The notes under the pieces were generated by a model. The model saw only the letters and a program-made list of their open reading frames with translations. It was not told the origin of the DNA and made no database searches. The position numbers were made by a program, and so were the translations under genes. Below, piece by piece: positions 1-7,743 of a DNA stretch of 12,633 bases (within the stretch, counting starts at the first letter, position 1; each line of letters begins with the position of its first letter). The DNA is from an uncultured Kineosporia sp. (GTDB lineage: Bacteria > Actinomycetota > Actinomycetes > Actinomycetales > Kineosporiaceae). Location of the stretch: NCBI GenBank assembly GCA_937859855.1, contig CALMAR010000470.1, positions 1-12,633 of the forward strand, given 5' to 3'.

Positions 1-705
1 ATCCCGATCACCCGGGTGGGCTCGGCGGTGAAGTCCGTACGGGTCAGCTTCGACTACGCCGACGAGAGCGACCCGGGCGGGTACGCCATCCCGGCCACGG
101 TGCGGATCGAGGGCGGCCCGGACGGCGACGGCGACCGGCACGCCCTGCTGCTGAACAGGAGCACCTGCCGGCTGCAGGAGCTGTTCGCGCTGCGCAGGCA
201 CGGCAGCGGCTGGGCCGCCGGGTCCGGGGCGAAGTTCGACCTGCGGTCCAACGCGATGCGCCCGGCCGGGTGGACCTCGGCGGACGCCGCAGGCCTGCCG
301 ATGGAGCCGCTGCTGACCAGCTACGACGATGTGGCCAGCGGCGACATCGGCCACGCGCTGCGCTTCACCATGCCGGTGACATCCCGCAAGTACGTCTGGC
401 CGGCCAGCCACCAGGCCGGGGCCGCGGGGGTCGGCGGCCCTCCGATGGGCGCCTGGTTCCGGCTCAAGGCCGGCGTCAGCACGGCCGGCTTCGGCAAGCA
501 GTCGAAGGTCATCGCCCGGGCGATGAAGCGGTACGGGATCGTCTTGGCCGACAACGGGTCCGCCTGGTACCTGTCCGGCACGCAGGACAGCCGCTGGGAC
601 AACGACGACCTGAACTCGCTGAAGAAGCTGCATGGCAGCGACTTCGAGGCCGTCGACGTGTCCGGCCTGAAGGCCTCGCCCAGGTCCTACGCCCGCAGGA
701 CCTGA
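1..705 (+). CDS. Conserved actinobacterial protein of unknown function, 3' part
   Basis: The frame is open to the left edge, so this is the C-terminal 234 codons of a longer gene; the GTG at 16 is internal and not a convincing start, since conserved-looking sequence already runs there. The protein has no catalytic motif I can name. Visible landmarks are the segment SFDYADESDPGGYAIP near the start, a DRHALLLNRSTCRLQELF block, a LRSNAMRPAGWTSADAAGLP block, and the C-terminal blocks YVWPASH, GAWFRLKAG and ADNGSAWYLSGTQDSRW followed by HGSDFEAVD. From memory this block order recurs in exported hypothetical proteins of actinomycetes, which usually have an N-terminal signal peptide; here that end is outside the window. 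It ends with TGA at 703, only 12 bp from the stop of a convergent gene remnant. The gene is intact at its 3' end. Function unknown. Confidence 0.8.
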   Translation: MPITRVGSAVKSVRVSFDYADESDPGGYAIPATVRIEGGPDGDGDRHALLLNRSTCRLQELFALRRHGSGWAAGSGAKFDLRSNAMRPAGWTSADAAGLPMEPLLTSYDDVASGDIGHALRFTMPVTSRKYVWPASHQAGAAGVGGPPMGAWFRLKAGVSTAGFGKQSKVIARAMKRYGIVLADNGSAWYLSGTQDSRWDNDDLNSLKKLHGSDFEAVDVSGLKASPRSYARRT

Positions 706-717
706 CCGCCCGAGCGT

Positions 718-807
718 TCAGCCGAGCCGTTCCAGCAGGTTGACGGCGACGGTGTCACCCGCCGCCTTGCCGAGCGCGCGGCGCAGGTCGGCGGTGGACG
801 GCGGAAC
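718..807 (-). pseudogene. 3' remnant of a DUF1905-like gene
   Basis: Read on the minus strand from 807 to a TGA at 718-720, 29 codons give a sequence beginning VPPSTADLRRALGKAAGDTV and ending LLERLG. The pattern ALGxxxGDTVxVxL resembles the last strand-helix-strand of DUF1905/YdeI-like small proteins, which often end this way. An in-frame TGA lies directly upstream (808-810) and there is no start codon, so this is a detached 3' end and not a gene. It converges on the stop of the upstream gene, as an intact neighbour would. The rest was probably lost by deletion when the peptidase region was joined. The family call is from memory of a short motif and is tentative. Confidence 0.4.
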
Positions 808-857
808 TCAGCGGACGTGGTGTATCTGGGCCGCACCGACGTCGCTCTCATTCTGGA

Positions 858-883
858 CGCTGCTCGACGCTCACGCAGCAGCG
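858..883. repeat. Inverted repeat in the leader of the S53 peptidase gene
   Basis: CGCTGCT (858-864) and AGCAGCG (877-883) form a perfect 7-bp inverted repeat with a 12-nt loop. It ends 10 bases before the AGAAGGAG ribosome binding site of the peptidase. It could be a regulator site or a leader hairpin; no convincing promoter hexamers were found in 811-892. Short GC-rich inverted repeats are common by chance in such DNA. Confidence 0.25.
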
Positions 884-908
884 ACATCGATCAGAAGGAG
901 AGCGCGCC

Positions 909-2552
909 ATGCCCGGATACGTCCCCCTGCCCGGCAGCGAGCGCACGTTGCTGCCGAACTCCCGCCCGGCCGGCGTGATCGACCGAACCGAGCCGGCCAG
1001 CATCACCGTGCGCGTCCGGTCCCGCAACGACCCCGCCGAACTCGCCCGGTGGGTCGCCGAGCAGGCCGATCGGGCGCCTGCCGAGCGTCGGTACCTGAGC
1101 CGCGCCGAGCTGCTCGAACGGCAGGGTGCCAGCGCCGAGGACCTCGACGCGGTGGAACGCTTCGCCCGCGGCTACGACCTGCAGATCGTGCACCGGGACG
1201 CCGCGCAGCGCTCGATCGTGCTGCGCGGCCAGCTCGGCGACCTGCTCGCCGCCTTCCCCGCCAACCTCAGGATCTACCACCACGCGCGCGGCACCTACCG
1301 GGGCCGGCAGGGAGCGATCCAGGTTCCGGACGACCTGCGGGACGTCATCACCGGCGTCTTCGGGTACGACACCCGTCCCCGGCACCGTTCGTCCCGCCGG
1401 GTGGCACACCTGGCGCAGGACGGCCCGGGAGGTGCGAACGGCGTAGCGGCAACGGATTTCGCCACCCGGTACGACTTCCCGGCCGAGCTGGACGGCAACC
1501 CCCTGGACGGCTCCGGGCAGACGATCGCGATCGTCGAACTCGGCGGCGGGTACCGCACCAGCGACCTGAGGACCTACTTCACCGAGATCGGCCGTCCGAT
1601 GCCCGACGTCACCGCCGTCTCCGTGGACGCGGCCGGGAACACCCCGTCGACGCCGGACTCCGCGGACGGCGAGGTGATGCTCGACCTCGAGGTGGCCGGC
1701 GCGGTGGCACCGGGCGCCAAGCTCGCCGTCTACTTCGCGCCGAACAACGGTGACAAGGGCTTCCTGGACGCGATCAGCGCGGCGGTGCACGACTCCGAGC
1801 GCAACCCGGGCGTCGTCTCGATCAGCTGGGGCAGCCCGGAGCAGGCCGCCGACCGGCAGGGTCTCGAGGCGTTCCACCAGTTGTTCACCGAGGCGGCCGC
1901 TCTCGGCGTCACGATCTGTGCCGCCGCCGGCGATCACGGTGCCGCCGACATGAGCGCCTCGGACTGGGACGGCGAGATCCACGTTGACCATCCCGCCGTC
2001 GACGACATGGTCCTGGCCTGCGGCGGTACCCAGATCGAGGGCGACTCCGAGGTCGTCTGGAACGAGGGGACGCCGTTCGACCCGAACACTCCGGGAGGCG
2101 GAGGCTGGACGACGGGCGGCGGCATCAGCACGGTCTTCGACGTGCCCGCGTTCCAGCAGGACCTGGACCTGCCCGACTCGATCGCCGGCGGCGGCCCGGG
2201 GCGTGGCATCCCGGACATCGCCATGAGCGCGACGAACTACTTCGTGCGGGTGGACCGTGCGGAGGGTGCCTCCGGCGGCACCAGCGCGGTCGCGCCGCTG
2301 ATGGCAGCGCTCGTGGCCCTGCTGAACCAGGCGCTCGGCACGAACGTCGGCTACCTCAACCCGTTCCTGTACGCCAACGCCGGCAAGGGCATCGTGCGGG
2401 ACATCACCACGGGCTCGAACGCCATCCCCGGCACCGCGGGCGGCTATCCCGCGGCGGTCGGCTGGGACGCCTGCACGGGCCTCGGGACGCCGATCGGGAC
2501 GGCGCTGCTGTCCGCGCTCGCCACACCTGCGCAGCCGGAGCACTCCCGCTGA
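909..2552 (+). CDS. Sedolisin-family (S53) serine-carboxyl peptidase, kumamolisin-like
   Basis: This 547-residue protein is an acid-acting endopeptidase zymogen. Residues about 1-160 form the pro-kumamolisin activation domain (opening YVPLPGSER, then a DPAELARWV...RYLSRAELLE helix region); the catalytic subtilisin-like domain follows from about 180. The active site is readable: Glu255 and Asp259 in DGEVMLDLEVAGAVAPGAK, the oxyanion Asp342 in AAAGDHGAAD, and the nucleophile Ser459 in SGGTSAVAPL. Near the C-terminus, RDI (497-499) and GWD (518-520) match the calcium-binding ends of the family. ATG at 909 is supported by AGAAGGAG at 893-900, 8 bases upstream. No signal peptide or transmembrane helix is visible, so if exported it uses a non-classical route, or it acts inside the cell. 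It stands alone between a gene remnant and the kdp operon. Family assignment is secure; the biological substrate is unknown. Confidence 0.95.
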   Translation: MPGYVPLPGSERTLLPNSRPAGVIDRTEPASITVRVRSRNDPAELARWVAEQADRAPAERRYLSRAELLERQGASAEDLDAVERFARGYDLQIVHRDAAQRSIVLRGQLGDLLAAFPANLRIYHHARGTYRGRQGAIQVPDDLRDVITGVFGYDTRPRHRSSRRVAHLAQDGPGGANGVAATDFATRYDFPAELDGNPLDGSGQTIAIVELGGGYRTSDLRTYFTEIGRPMPDVTAVSVDAAGNTPSTPDSADGEVMLDLEVAGAVAPGAKLAVYFAPNNGDKGFLDAISAAVHDSERNPGVVSISWGSPEQAADRQGLEAFHQLFTEAAALGVTICAAAGDHGAADMSASDWDGEIHVDHPAVDDMVLACGGTQIEGDSEVVWNEGTPFDPNTPGGGGWTTGGGISTVFDVPAFQQDLDLPDSIAGGGPGRGIPDIAMSATNYFVRVDRAEGASGGTSAVAPLMAALVALLNQALGTNVGYLNPFLYANAGKGIVRDITTGSNAIPGTAGGYPAAVGWDACTGLGTPIGTALLSALATPAQPEHSR

Positions 2553-2576
2553 CCGACGTCTGCTCGACCATGTCAT

Positions 2577-2619
2577 CCGACGGAACACCGGAAGTCGGGG
2601 CACTCGCGATGGCGAGCCC
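2577..2619. terminator. Possible terminator hairpins after the S53 peptidase
   Basis: Two adjacent hairpins follow the peptidase stop: CCGAC (2577-2581) with GTCGG (2594-2598), and CTCGC (2603-2607) with GCGAG (2612-2616) around a GATG loop, extendable by GGG/CCC across a 2-nt bulge. There is no T tract, as is usual in high-GC actinomycetes, so this is a weak call. A further GC-rich repeat, GCCCGGG (2628-2634) with CCCGGGC (2653-2659), lies just downstream and may contribute. Confidence 0.3.
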
Positions 2620-2665
2620 TGGTGACTGCCCGGGTACTCGGCGGCCACGGGCCCCGGGCGTGTAG

Positions 2666-2682
2666 AGATCGTGTCAAGATCG
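2666..2682 (+). promoter_or_regulatory. Direct repeat AGATCG-N5-AGATCG, candidate KdpE site
   Basis: AGATCG occurs at 2666-2671 and again at 2677-2682, an 11-bp period. OmpR-family regulators such as KdpE typically bind two direct half-sites one helical turn apart. The repeat overlaps the putative -35 of the kdp promoter, and kdpE is encoded in the same operon. That this is the KdpE site is inference; no KdpE consensus was used. Confidence 0.35.
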
Positions 2683-2700
2683 GGGGCTGCGGCGTAGATT
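2671..2700 (+). promoter_or_regulatory. Putative kdp operon promoter
   Basis: GTGTCA (2671-2676) as -35 and TAGATT (2695-2700) as -10 are separated by 18 bp; each matches four of six consensus positions. The predicted transcription start near 2707 would give a leader of roughly 94 nt before the first small ORF. No better hexamer pair was seen between 2553 and 2800. The moderate match fits a promoter that depends on an activator, which is the known mode for kdp. Confidence 0.4.
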
Positions 2701-2719
2701 TCCTGTCAACGACCGTTCC

Positions 2720-2791
2720 GTCTCCCTCGGGTGCAGCTTCTACTCCTTGTCTGGGCCGCACCAGGCCACCAGGAAGCTCACCGAGGGAGAC
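2720..2791 (+). promoter_or_regulatory. Long hairpin in the kdp leader covering the ribosome-binding region
   Basis: GTCTCCCTCGG (2720-2730) pairs perfectly with CCGAGGGAGAC (2781-2791), 11 base pairs. The stem continues through 2732-2733 with 2779-2780 and AGCTTC (2735-2740) with GAAGCT (2773-2778), with single bulges at 2731 and 2734, giving 19 pairs in all. The apical part (2741-2770) can fold further through GGCC/GGCC. The 3' arm contains GAGGGAGA, the best Shine-Dalgarno match before the ATG at 2801, though with a long 11-base spacing; a weaker AGAAG (2792-2796) lies outside the stem. No T tract follows, so control of translation is more likely than termination. I do not recognise it as a named riboswitch class. 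Confidence 0.55.
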
Positions 2792-2800
2792 AGAAGAACC

Positions 2801-2884
2801 ATGCTGGATGTCATTTTCGTGGCGCTCACAGTTGCGGCGTTCGCCGTCCTGAGGTTGATCATCTCCGGGGCGGAGCGGCTGTGA
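2801..2884 (+). CDS. 27-residue single-helix membrane micro-protein upstream of kdpF
   Basis: An ATG-started ORF of 27 codons begins [20 protein letters not shown] and ends SGAERL. Almost the whole peptide is one hydrophobic helix (about residues 3-21) with a charged C-terminal tail (Glu25, Arg26). Its stop (TGA 2882-2884) overlaps the GTG start of kdpF at 2881, a GTGA junction indicating translational coupling. From memory, similar tiny ORFs with a hydrophobic core and a short charged end precede kdpF in other actinomycetes, where they are usually unannotated. Its position as first gene of the operon, behind the leader hairpin, means it would control entry of ribosomes into kdpF. Function unknown; it may be a second KdpF-like small subunit or a leader peptide. 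Confidence 0.7.
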   Translation: MLDVIFVALTVAAFAVLRLIISGAERL

Positions 2885-2970
2885 ACGTCACCAACGTCGT
2901 CGGGCTCGTGGTGGCGATCGCTTTGACCGGCTTTCTGGTCGCCGCACTCGTCTTTCCCGAGAAGTTCTGA
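2881..2970 (+). CDS. kdpF: KdpF small subunit of the K+-transporting ATPase
   Basis: This 29-residue protein is one transmembrane helix ending in the KdpF-typical [10 protein letters not shown]. In the Kdp complex, KdpF sits beside KdpA in the membrane and stabilises the complex. Start is GTG at 2881, with GGAG at 2872-2875 five bases upstream; the stop TGA (2968-2970) overlaps the kdpA ATG by one base. The start codon overlaps the end of the preceding micro-ORF. Length and C-terminal sequence fit the family well. Confidence 0.9.
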   Translation: MNVTNVVGLVVAIALTGFLVAALVFPEKF

Positions 2971-4631
2971 TGGGTTCCACGGCTGCGGCCGCCGTCTTCA
3001 TCTCGTCGTTGATCGTCGCCTTGGCGGTGGCCTACCGGCCCGCGGGTGACTACATGTTCGGTGTTGTGACTTCGGCGAAGCACTGGCGTGTGGAGCGCGG
3101 GATCTACCGGTTCGTCGGTGTCGATGGGGACGGCGAGCAGGCGTGGCCGGTCTACACCCGCAGCGTGATGGCGTTCTCGGTGGTCTCGATCCTGTTCCTA
3201 TATGCGTTCCAGCGGATCCAGGGGCATCTTCTGCTCTCACTGGGCTTCTCCGACGTGGCTCCGGCCCTGTCCTGGAACACGGCTGTCAGTTTCGTCACGA
3301 ACACCAACTGGCAGGCCTATTCCGGTGAGTCGACGATGGGTTATCTGGTGCAGATGGCCGGACTGGCGGTACAGAACTTCGCGTCAGCCGCTGTCGGGAT
3401 CGCCGTTGCCGTGGCCCTGGTTCGAGGTTTCGCACGCCACGAGACCGACCGACTGGGCAATTTCTGGGTCGACCTGGTGCGGATCACACTGCGCATCCTG
3501 CTGCCCGTCGCGGTGGTGGGGGCGGTAGTGTTCGTCGCCGCCGGCATGGTCCAGAACCTCTCCGCCGGAACCGATGTGCATACCATCGCCGGCGCGACCC
3601 AGCACGTGACGGGTGGTCCGGTGGCCAGCCAGGAAATCATCAAGGAGTTCGGGACCAACGGCGGCGGCTTCTACAACGTGAACAGCGCGCATCCGTTCGA
3701 GAACCCCACGGCGTGGTCGAACTGGCTGCAAATCCTCCTGCTCCTGCTGATCTCCTTCAGCCTGCCCCGGACCTTCGGGCGTATGGTCGGCAGCAATCGG
3801 CAGGGGTACGCCATCGCCGCGGCAATGACGATCCTGGCTGTCAGTGGCATCGTGCTGCTCAACATCGCTCAGGGCGCACACGGCGGAACGGTTCCACAAG
3901 CGGTGGGCGCGGCGGCTGAGGGCACCGAAACCCGGTTCGGGGTGTTGCAGTCGGCGACCTTCGGCGCAGCAACGACTCTCACATCCACCGGCGCTGTCGA
4001 TTCGTTCCACGACTCCTACACCGCCATGGGTGGAGGCGTGCAGATGGTGAACATGATGCTGGGCGAGATCGCCCCGGGTGGCACGGGTTCGGGCCTGTAC
4101 GGCATCCTCGTACTGGCGGTGATCACCGTCTTCGTGGCGGGGCTGATGGTCGGACGCACCCCCGAGTACCTGGGCAAGAAGATCGGCGCCCGGGAGATGA
4201 AGTTCGCCTCTGCGTACCTCCTGACCACCCCGGCCCTCGTGCTGGTCGGAACTGCGGCGTCGATGGCTCTGGCCTCGGCTCGGGCATCGATGCTCAACAC
4301 AGGCGCCCACGGACTGTCCGAGGTGCTCTACGCCTTCACCTCGGCCTCCAACAACAACGGGTCCGCCTTCGCCGGACTCACCGTCGACACCGGCTGGTAC
4401 GAAACGACTCTCGGTCTGGCCATGCTTCTGGGACGGTTCCTTCCGATCGTTCTCGTGCTCGGCCTTGCCGGCTCGCTCGCACGACAGAAACCGGTGCCGG
4501 AGTCGGCGGGGACGCTCAGGACGTACCAGCCCCTGTTCGTCGGGATGCTCGTCGGCGTGATCGTGATCGTCGTCGCCCTGACCTACCTGCCGGCCCTCGC
4601 ACTCGGCCCGCTCGCGGAAGGACTGTCATGA
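2970..4631 (+). CDS. kdpA: K+-transporting ATPase subunit KdpA (channel-like subunit)
   Basis: KdpA is the K+-selective membrane subunit of the KdpFABC high-affinity uptake system, related to the Trk/Ktr channel superfamily with four pore-loop repeats. At 553 residues it is normal length. All four filter regions are visible: [16 protein letters not shown] (about 111-125), [22 protein letters not shown] (about 226-247), [18 protein letters not shown] (354-371) and [12 protein letters not shown] (458-469). About ten hydrophobic helices alternate with these loops. The ATG at 2970 overlaps the kdpF stop as TGATG, and the gene end overlaps kdpB as ATGA, so subunits are translated in a coupled way. 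Nothing is missing or unusual. Confidence 0.97.
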   Translation: MGSTAAAAVFISSLIVALAVAYRPAGDYMFGVVTSAKHWRVERGIYRFVGVDGDGEQAWPVYTRSVMAFSVVSILFLYAFQRIQGHLLLSLGFSDVAPALSWNTAVSFVTNTNWQAYSGESTMGYLVQMAGLAVQNFASAAVGIAVAVALVRGFARHETDRLGNFWVDLVRITLRILLPVAVVGAVVFVAAGMVQNLSAGTDVHTIAGATQHVTGGPVASQEIIKEFGTNGGGFYNVNSAHPFENPTAWSNWLQILLLLLISFSLPRTFGRMVGSNRQGYAIAAAMTILAVSGIVLLNIAQGAHGGTVPQAVGAAAEGTETRFGVLQSATFGAATTLTSTGAVDSFHDSYTAMGGGVQMVNMMLGEIAPGGTGSGLYGILVLAVITVFVAGLMVGRTPEYLGKKIGAREMKFASAYLLTTPALVLVGTAASMALASARASMLNTGAHGLSEVLYAFTSASNNNGSAFAGLTVDTGWYETTLGLAMLLGRFLPIVLVLGLAGSLARQKPVPESAGTLRTYQPLFVGMLVGVIVIVVALTYLPALALGPLAEGLS

Positions 4632-6787
4632 CCAGCACGACCACGCAACGGCCACCGGTCGGCGGCCAGATGCCGAAACCCACGACCGGCCGGGCATCAA
4701 GCGGCTTGCTGGACCCTGAGCTCTTCGTGGCCTCACTGCCGGGCGCTGTCGGCAAGCTCAACCCGACCACACTGTGGCGAAACCCCGTCATGCTCATCGT
4801 CGAGGTGGGTTCGCTGTTCACGACCATCCTGGCGATCGGGCGCCCGACCGTCTTCGCCTGGCTGATCACTGTCTGGCTGTGGCTGACTGTGCTTTTCGCC
4901 AACCTCGCCGAGGCGGTCGCCGAGGGCCGGGGCAAGGCACAGGCGGAGACACTGCGGCGTACCAAGCAGGACACCATGGCACGGCGCTTGTCGGGTCATC
5001 GGCCGGGCGCCTCGACGATCGAAGTTCAGGAGGAGCCGGTACCGGCCGCGCAGCTGCAGCAGGGCGACGTGGTGGTGGTCGAGGCCGGGCAGGTGATTCC
5101 CGGGGACGGCGACGTCGTGGAGGGCATCGCCAGCGTGGACGAGTCGGCGATCACCGGCGAGTCCGCACCAGTGATCCGCGAGTCGGGCGGAGACCGGTCG
5201 GCGGTCACCGGCGGCACGAGGGTTCTTTCCGATCGGATCATCGTGAGGATCACCCAGAAGCCGGGCGAAAGCTTCATCGACCGCATGATCGCGCTGGTGG
5301 AGGGTGCGAACCGGCAGAAGACTCCGAACGAGATCGCGCTGAACATCCTGCTCGCATCACTGACGATCATCTTTCTCCTGGCCGTCGCCACCCTGCAGCC
5401 GATGGCGATCTTCTCCAAGTCGGTGCAGGCCTTCGCGCCCGACGGTCAGGCTCTCGACGACCACGGGGTGACGGGCGTCGTTCTGGTCAGCCTGCTGGTC
5501 TGCCTGATCCCGACCACGATCGGCGCGCTGCTGTCGGCGATCGGGATCGCCGGCATGGACCGGCTGGTGCAGCGCAACGTGTTGGCGATGTCCGGTCGCG
5601 CGGTGGAGGCGGCCGGCGACGTGAACACGCTGCTGCTGGACAAGACCGGCACGATCACCCTGGGCAACCGCCGAGCCGGCGAGTTCGTCCCGGTGGGCGA
5701 TGTGGATGAATCCGAGCTGGCGGACGCCGCTCAGCTGTCCAGCCTGGCGGACGAGACCCCGGAGGGCCGCTCCATCGTGGCCTTCTCCACGTCCGAGTAC
5801 GGGCTGCCTGAGCGCCGGCCCGGCGAACTGAGCGATGCCACCTGGGTCCCGTTCACCGCACAGACCCGAATGTCCGGTGTGGACCTCGGAGGCCGAGAAC
5901 TGCGCAAGGGGGCCGCCGGGTCCGTCCTGGACTGGGTCCGTGCCGGCGGCGGAGCCACTCCCCAAGCCGTCGGCGACGTCGTGGAAGCGATTTCGGCCGC
6001 AGGCGGCACTCCGCTCGTGGTCGGCGAGAGGGCCGGTGGCACCGCTCGGGTGTTGGGGGTGATCCACCTCAAGGACGTGGTGAAAGCCGGTATGCGGCAG
6101 CGGTTCGATCAGATGCGCCGGATGGGTATCCGTACGGTGATGATCACCGGTGACAACCCACTGACCGCCAGGGCCATCGCCGAGGAGGCCGGGGTCGACG
6201 ACTTCCTCGCCGAGGCCACCCCCGAAGACAAGATGGGTCTGATCAAGCGGGAGCAGGCCGGTGGAAAGCTGGTCGCCATGACCGGCGACGGCACCAACGA
6301 CGCACCGGCACTCGCGCAGGCGGACGTCGGGGTCGCGATGAACACCGGGACCTCGGCCGCCAAGGAGGCCGGGAACATGGTCGACCTGGACTCCGATCCG
6401 ACGAAGCTGATCGAGATCGTCGAGATCGGCAAGCAGCTGTTGATCACGCGGGGTGCGCTGACGACGTTCTCGATCGCCAACGACATCGCCAAGTTCTTCG
6501 CGATCATCCCGGCGATGTTCGCCGCGGTGTACCCGGGCCTGGACGCGCTGAACATCATGCGGCTGCACAGCCCGGCCTCGGCGATCCTGTCTGCGGTGAT
6601 CTTCAACGCGTTGATCATCGTCGCGCTGATCCCGCTGGCCCTGCGCGGCGTCCGCTACACCCCGTCCAGCGCGGCCGCCATGCTGCGCCGCAACCTGCTG
6701 ATCTACGGCGTGGGCGGGGTGGTCGCACCCTTCCTCGGCATCAAGCTGATCGACCTGCTCATTCGATTCGTCCCCGGGATCTCATGA
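4628..6787 (+). CDS. kdpB: K+-transporting P-type ATPase subunit KdpB
   Basis: KdpB is the ATP-hydrolysing P-type subunit that energises K+ uptake through KdpA. The 719-residue sequence has the actuator-domain motif TGES (176-179), the membrane segment [20 protein letters not shown] (292-311) characteristic of KdpB, the phosphorylation site DKTGT with Asp338, the nucleotide-domain segment KGAAGS (427-432), TGDN (507-510), TPEDK (531-535) and the hinge motif GDGTNDAP (553-560). Seven or so membrane helices flank the cytoplasmic loops. In the E. coli enzyme the serine of TGES is an inhibitory phosphorylation site; the equivalent Ser179 is present. AAGGA at 4618-4622, five bases before the ATG, supports the start. 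The stop overlaps the kdpC start (ATGATG). Confidence 0.97.
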   Translation: MTSTTTQRPPVGGQMPKPTTGRASSGLLDPELFVASLPGAVGKLNPTTLWRNPVMLIVEVGSLFTTILAIGRPTVFAWLITVWLWLTVLFANLAEAVAEGRGKAQAETLRRTKQDTMARRLSGHRPGASTIEVQEEPVPAAQLQQGDVVVVEAGQVIPGDGDVVEGIASVDESAITGESAPVIRESGGDRSAVTGGTRVLSDRIIVRITQKPGESFIDRMIALVEGANRQKTPNEIALNILLASLTIIFLLAVATLQPMAIFSKSVQAFAPDGQALDDHGVTGVVLVSLLVCLIPTTIGALLSAIGIAGMDRLVQRNVLAMSGRAVEAAGDVNTLLLDKTGTITLGNRRAGEFVPVGDVDESELADAAQLSSLADETPEGRSIVAFSTSEYGLPERRPGELSDATWVPFTAQTRMSGVDLGGRELRKGAAGSVLDWVRAGGGATPQAVGDVVEAISAAGGTPLVVGERAGGTARVLGVIHLKDVVKAGMRQRFDQMRRMGIRTVMITGDNPLTARAIAEEAGVDDFLAEATPEDKMGLIKREQAGGKLVAMTGDGTNDAPALAQADVGVAMNTGTSAAKEAGNMVDLDSDPTKLIEIVEIGKQLLITRGALTTFSIANDIAKFFAIIPAMFAAVYPGLDALNIMRLHSPASAILSAVIFNALIIVALIPLALRGVRYTPSSAAAMLRRNLLIYGVGGVVAPFLGIKLIDLLIRFVPGIS

Positions 6788-7689
6788 TGCGCACACCTTC
6801 CTGGCTCGCCCAGCACGTCGCCGCCGTGCGGCTCCTGCTCGTTCTCACCGTGGTGGTCGGTCTGGCCTACCCGTTGGGCATCACCGCCGTGGCGCAGCTT
6901 CCCGGGTTGCACCACCGCGCCGACGGCTCGTTGCTCACGGAGGGAGGCAGGACGGTCGGGTCGTCCCTGCTCGGTCAGGCGTTCACGGACCAGGACGGTG
7001 CGCCACTCGTCCAGTACTTCCAGTCCCGCCCCTCGGCCGCGGGTGACGGCTACGACCCCACCTCCACCTCGGCGTCCAACCTGGGCCCCGAGAGCATCGT
7101 CGACACCATCGGCGACCCGGCGAAGGCCGAGGACCCCGACGGCGACGGCAGCAGTCCCAGTCTGCTCAGCGAGGTCTGCGCTCGCAGCAGGTCGGTGGGA
7201 AACCTCGAAGGCGTCAGCGGCTCCCGTCCCTACTGCACCTCGGATGGCGTGGGCGCCGTGCTGGGCGTGTTCCGACGCGACGGCCTGACCGGCCCGATCA
7301 CCCGGGTGATCAGCCTGAACCAGGAAGCTCCCGCCGCCCCGTTCATCACCACGTACGAAGGGGTCACGGTCCAAGTCGCCCGCTTCGGCGAGGACTACGG
7401 CAAGGGAGTCGTCACTCCCGTCAGGGGCGATGCTCCCGCCACCCCGGCAGTGCCGGCCGATGCCGTCACGGCCAGCGGCAGCGGGCTCGACCCCCAGATC
7501 AGTTCTGCCTACGCTCAGCTGCAGATTCCCCGCATCGCACGAGTACGGGGAATCGACCGGGCCGCGGTCCAGAAGCTCGTCGATCGATACACCACCGGCC
7601 GGACCCTCGGTTTCATGGGTGAGCCGGGCGTGAACGTCGTCCAGCTCAACCTTGCTCTGGACCGGCAGTACTCGTACGAGGCGGGATGA
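6784..7689 (+). CDS. kdpC: K+-transporting ATPase subunit KdpC with a large internal insertion
   Basis: KdpC is the single-helix periplasm-facing subunit needed for high-affinity K+ uptake. The N-terminal helix (about 13-38), the [15 protein letters not shown] block (78-92), SNLGP (98-102), [17 protein letters not shown] (224-240) and the closing [10 protein letters not shown] (284-293) are standard. At 301 residues it is about half again as long as classical KdpC (about 190-200). The excess lies between residues about 104 and 220, replacing a stretch of about 35 residues; it carries two cysteines (Cys132, Cys151) and a [20 protein letters not shown] segment. I recall comparable insertions in other actinobacterial KdpC, so this looks like a lineage form, not an assembly error. 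The start ATG at 6784 overlaps the kdpB end; a second ATG at 6787 is possible. There is no good ribosome binding site, so coupling to kdpB is likely. Confidence 0.95.
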   Translation: MMRTPSWLAQHVAAVRLLLVLTVVVGLAYPLGITAVAQLPGLHHRADGSLLTEGGRTVGSSLLGQAFTDQDGAPLVQYFQSRPSAAGDGYDPTSTSASNLGPESIVDTIGDPAKAEDPDGDGSSPSLLSEVCARSRSVGNLEGVSGSRPYCTSDGVGAVLGVFRRDGLTGPITRVISLNQEAPAAPFITTYEGVTVQVARFGEDYGKGVVTPVRGDAPATPAVPADAVTASGSGLDPQISSAYAQLQIPRIARVRGIDRAAVQKLVDRYTTGRTLGFMGEPGVNVVQLNLALDRQYSYEAG

Positions 7690-7743
7690 CTGCAACGGTC
7701 CGATCCGTCGCTGAGAGCACGCTGACGACCGACAGGAGGTGCC

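Noticed and set aside
891..2648. Long minus-strand open frame opposite the S53 peptidase
   Set aside because: It is a GC-rich antisense shadow: Arg/Gly/Val-rich translation with no recognisable domain, while the plus strand encodes a complete peptidase with active-site residues.
2553..2800. c-di-AMP (ydaO-type) or other named riboswitch before kdp
   Set aside because: c-di-AMP riboswitches are known upstream of some K+ transporter genes, but I could not find the conserved core segments here; only the long hairpin at 2720-2791 is evident.
7296..7311. Perfect 16-bp palindrome GATCACCCGGGTGATC inside kdpC
   Set aside because: It encodes part of the reading frame (ITRVI) with normal codon use, and part of the same string also occurs at 6-18 in another gene, so it is best explained by GC-rich codon choice and not a regulatory site.
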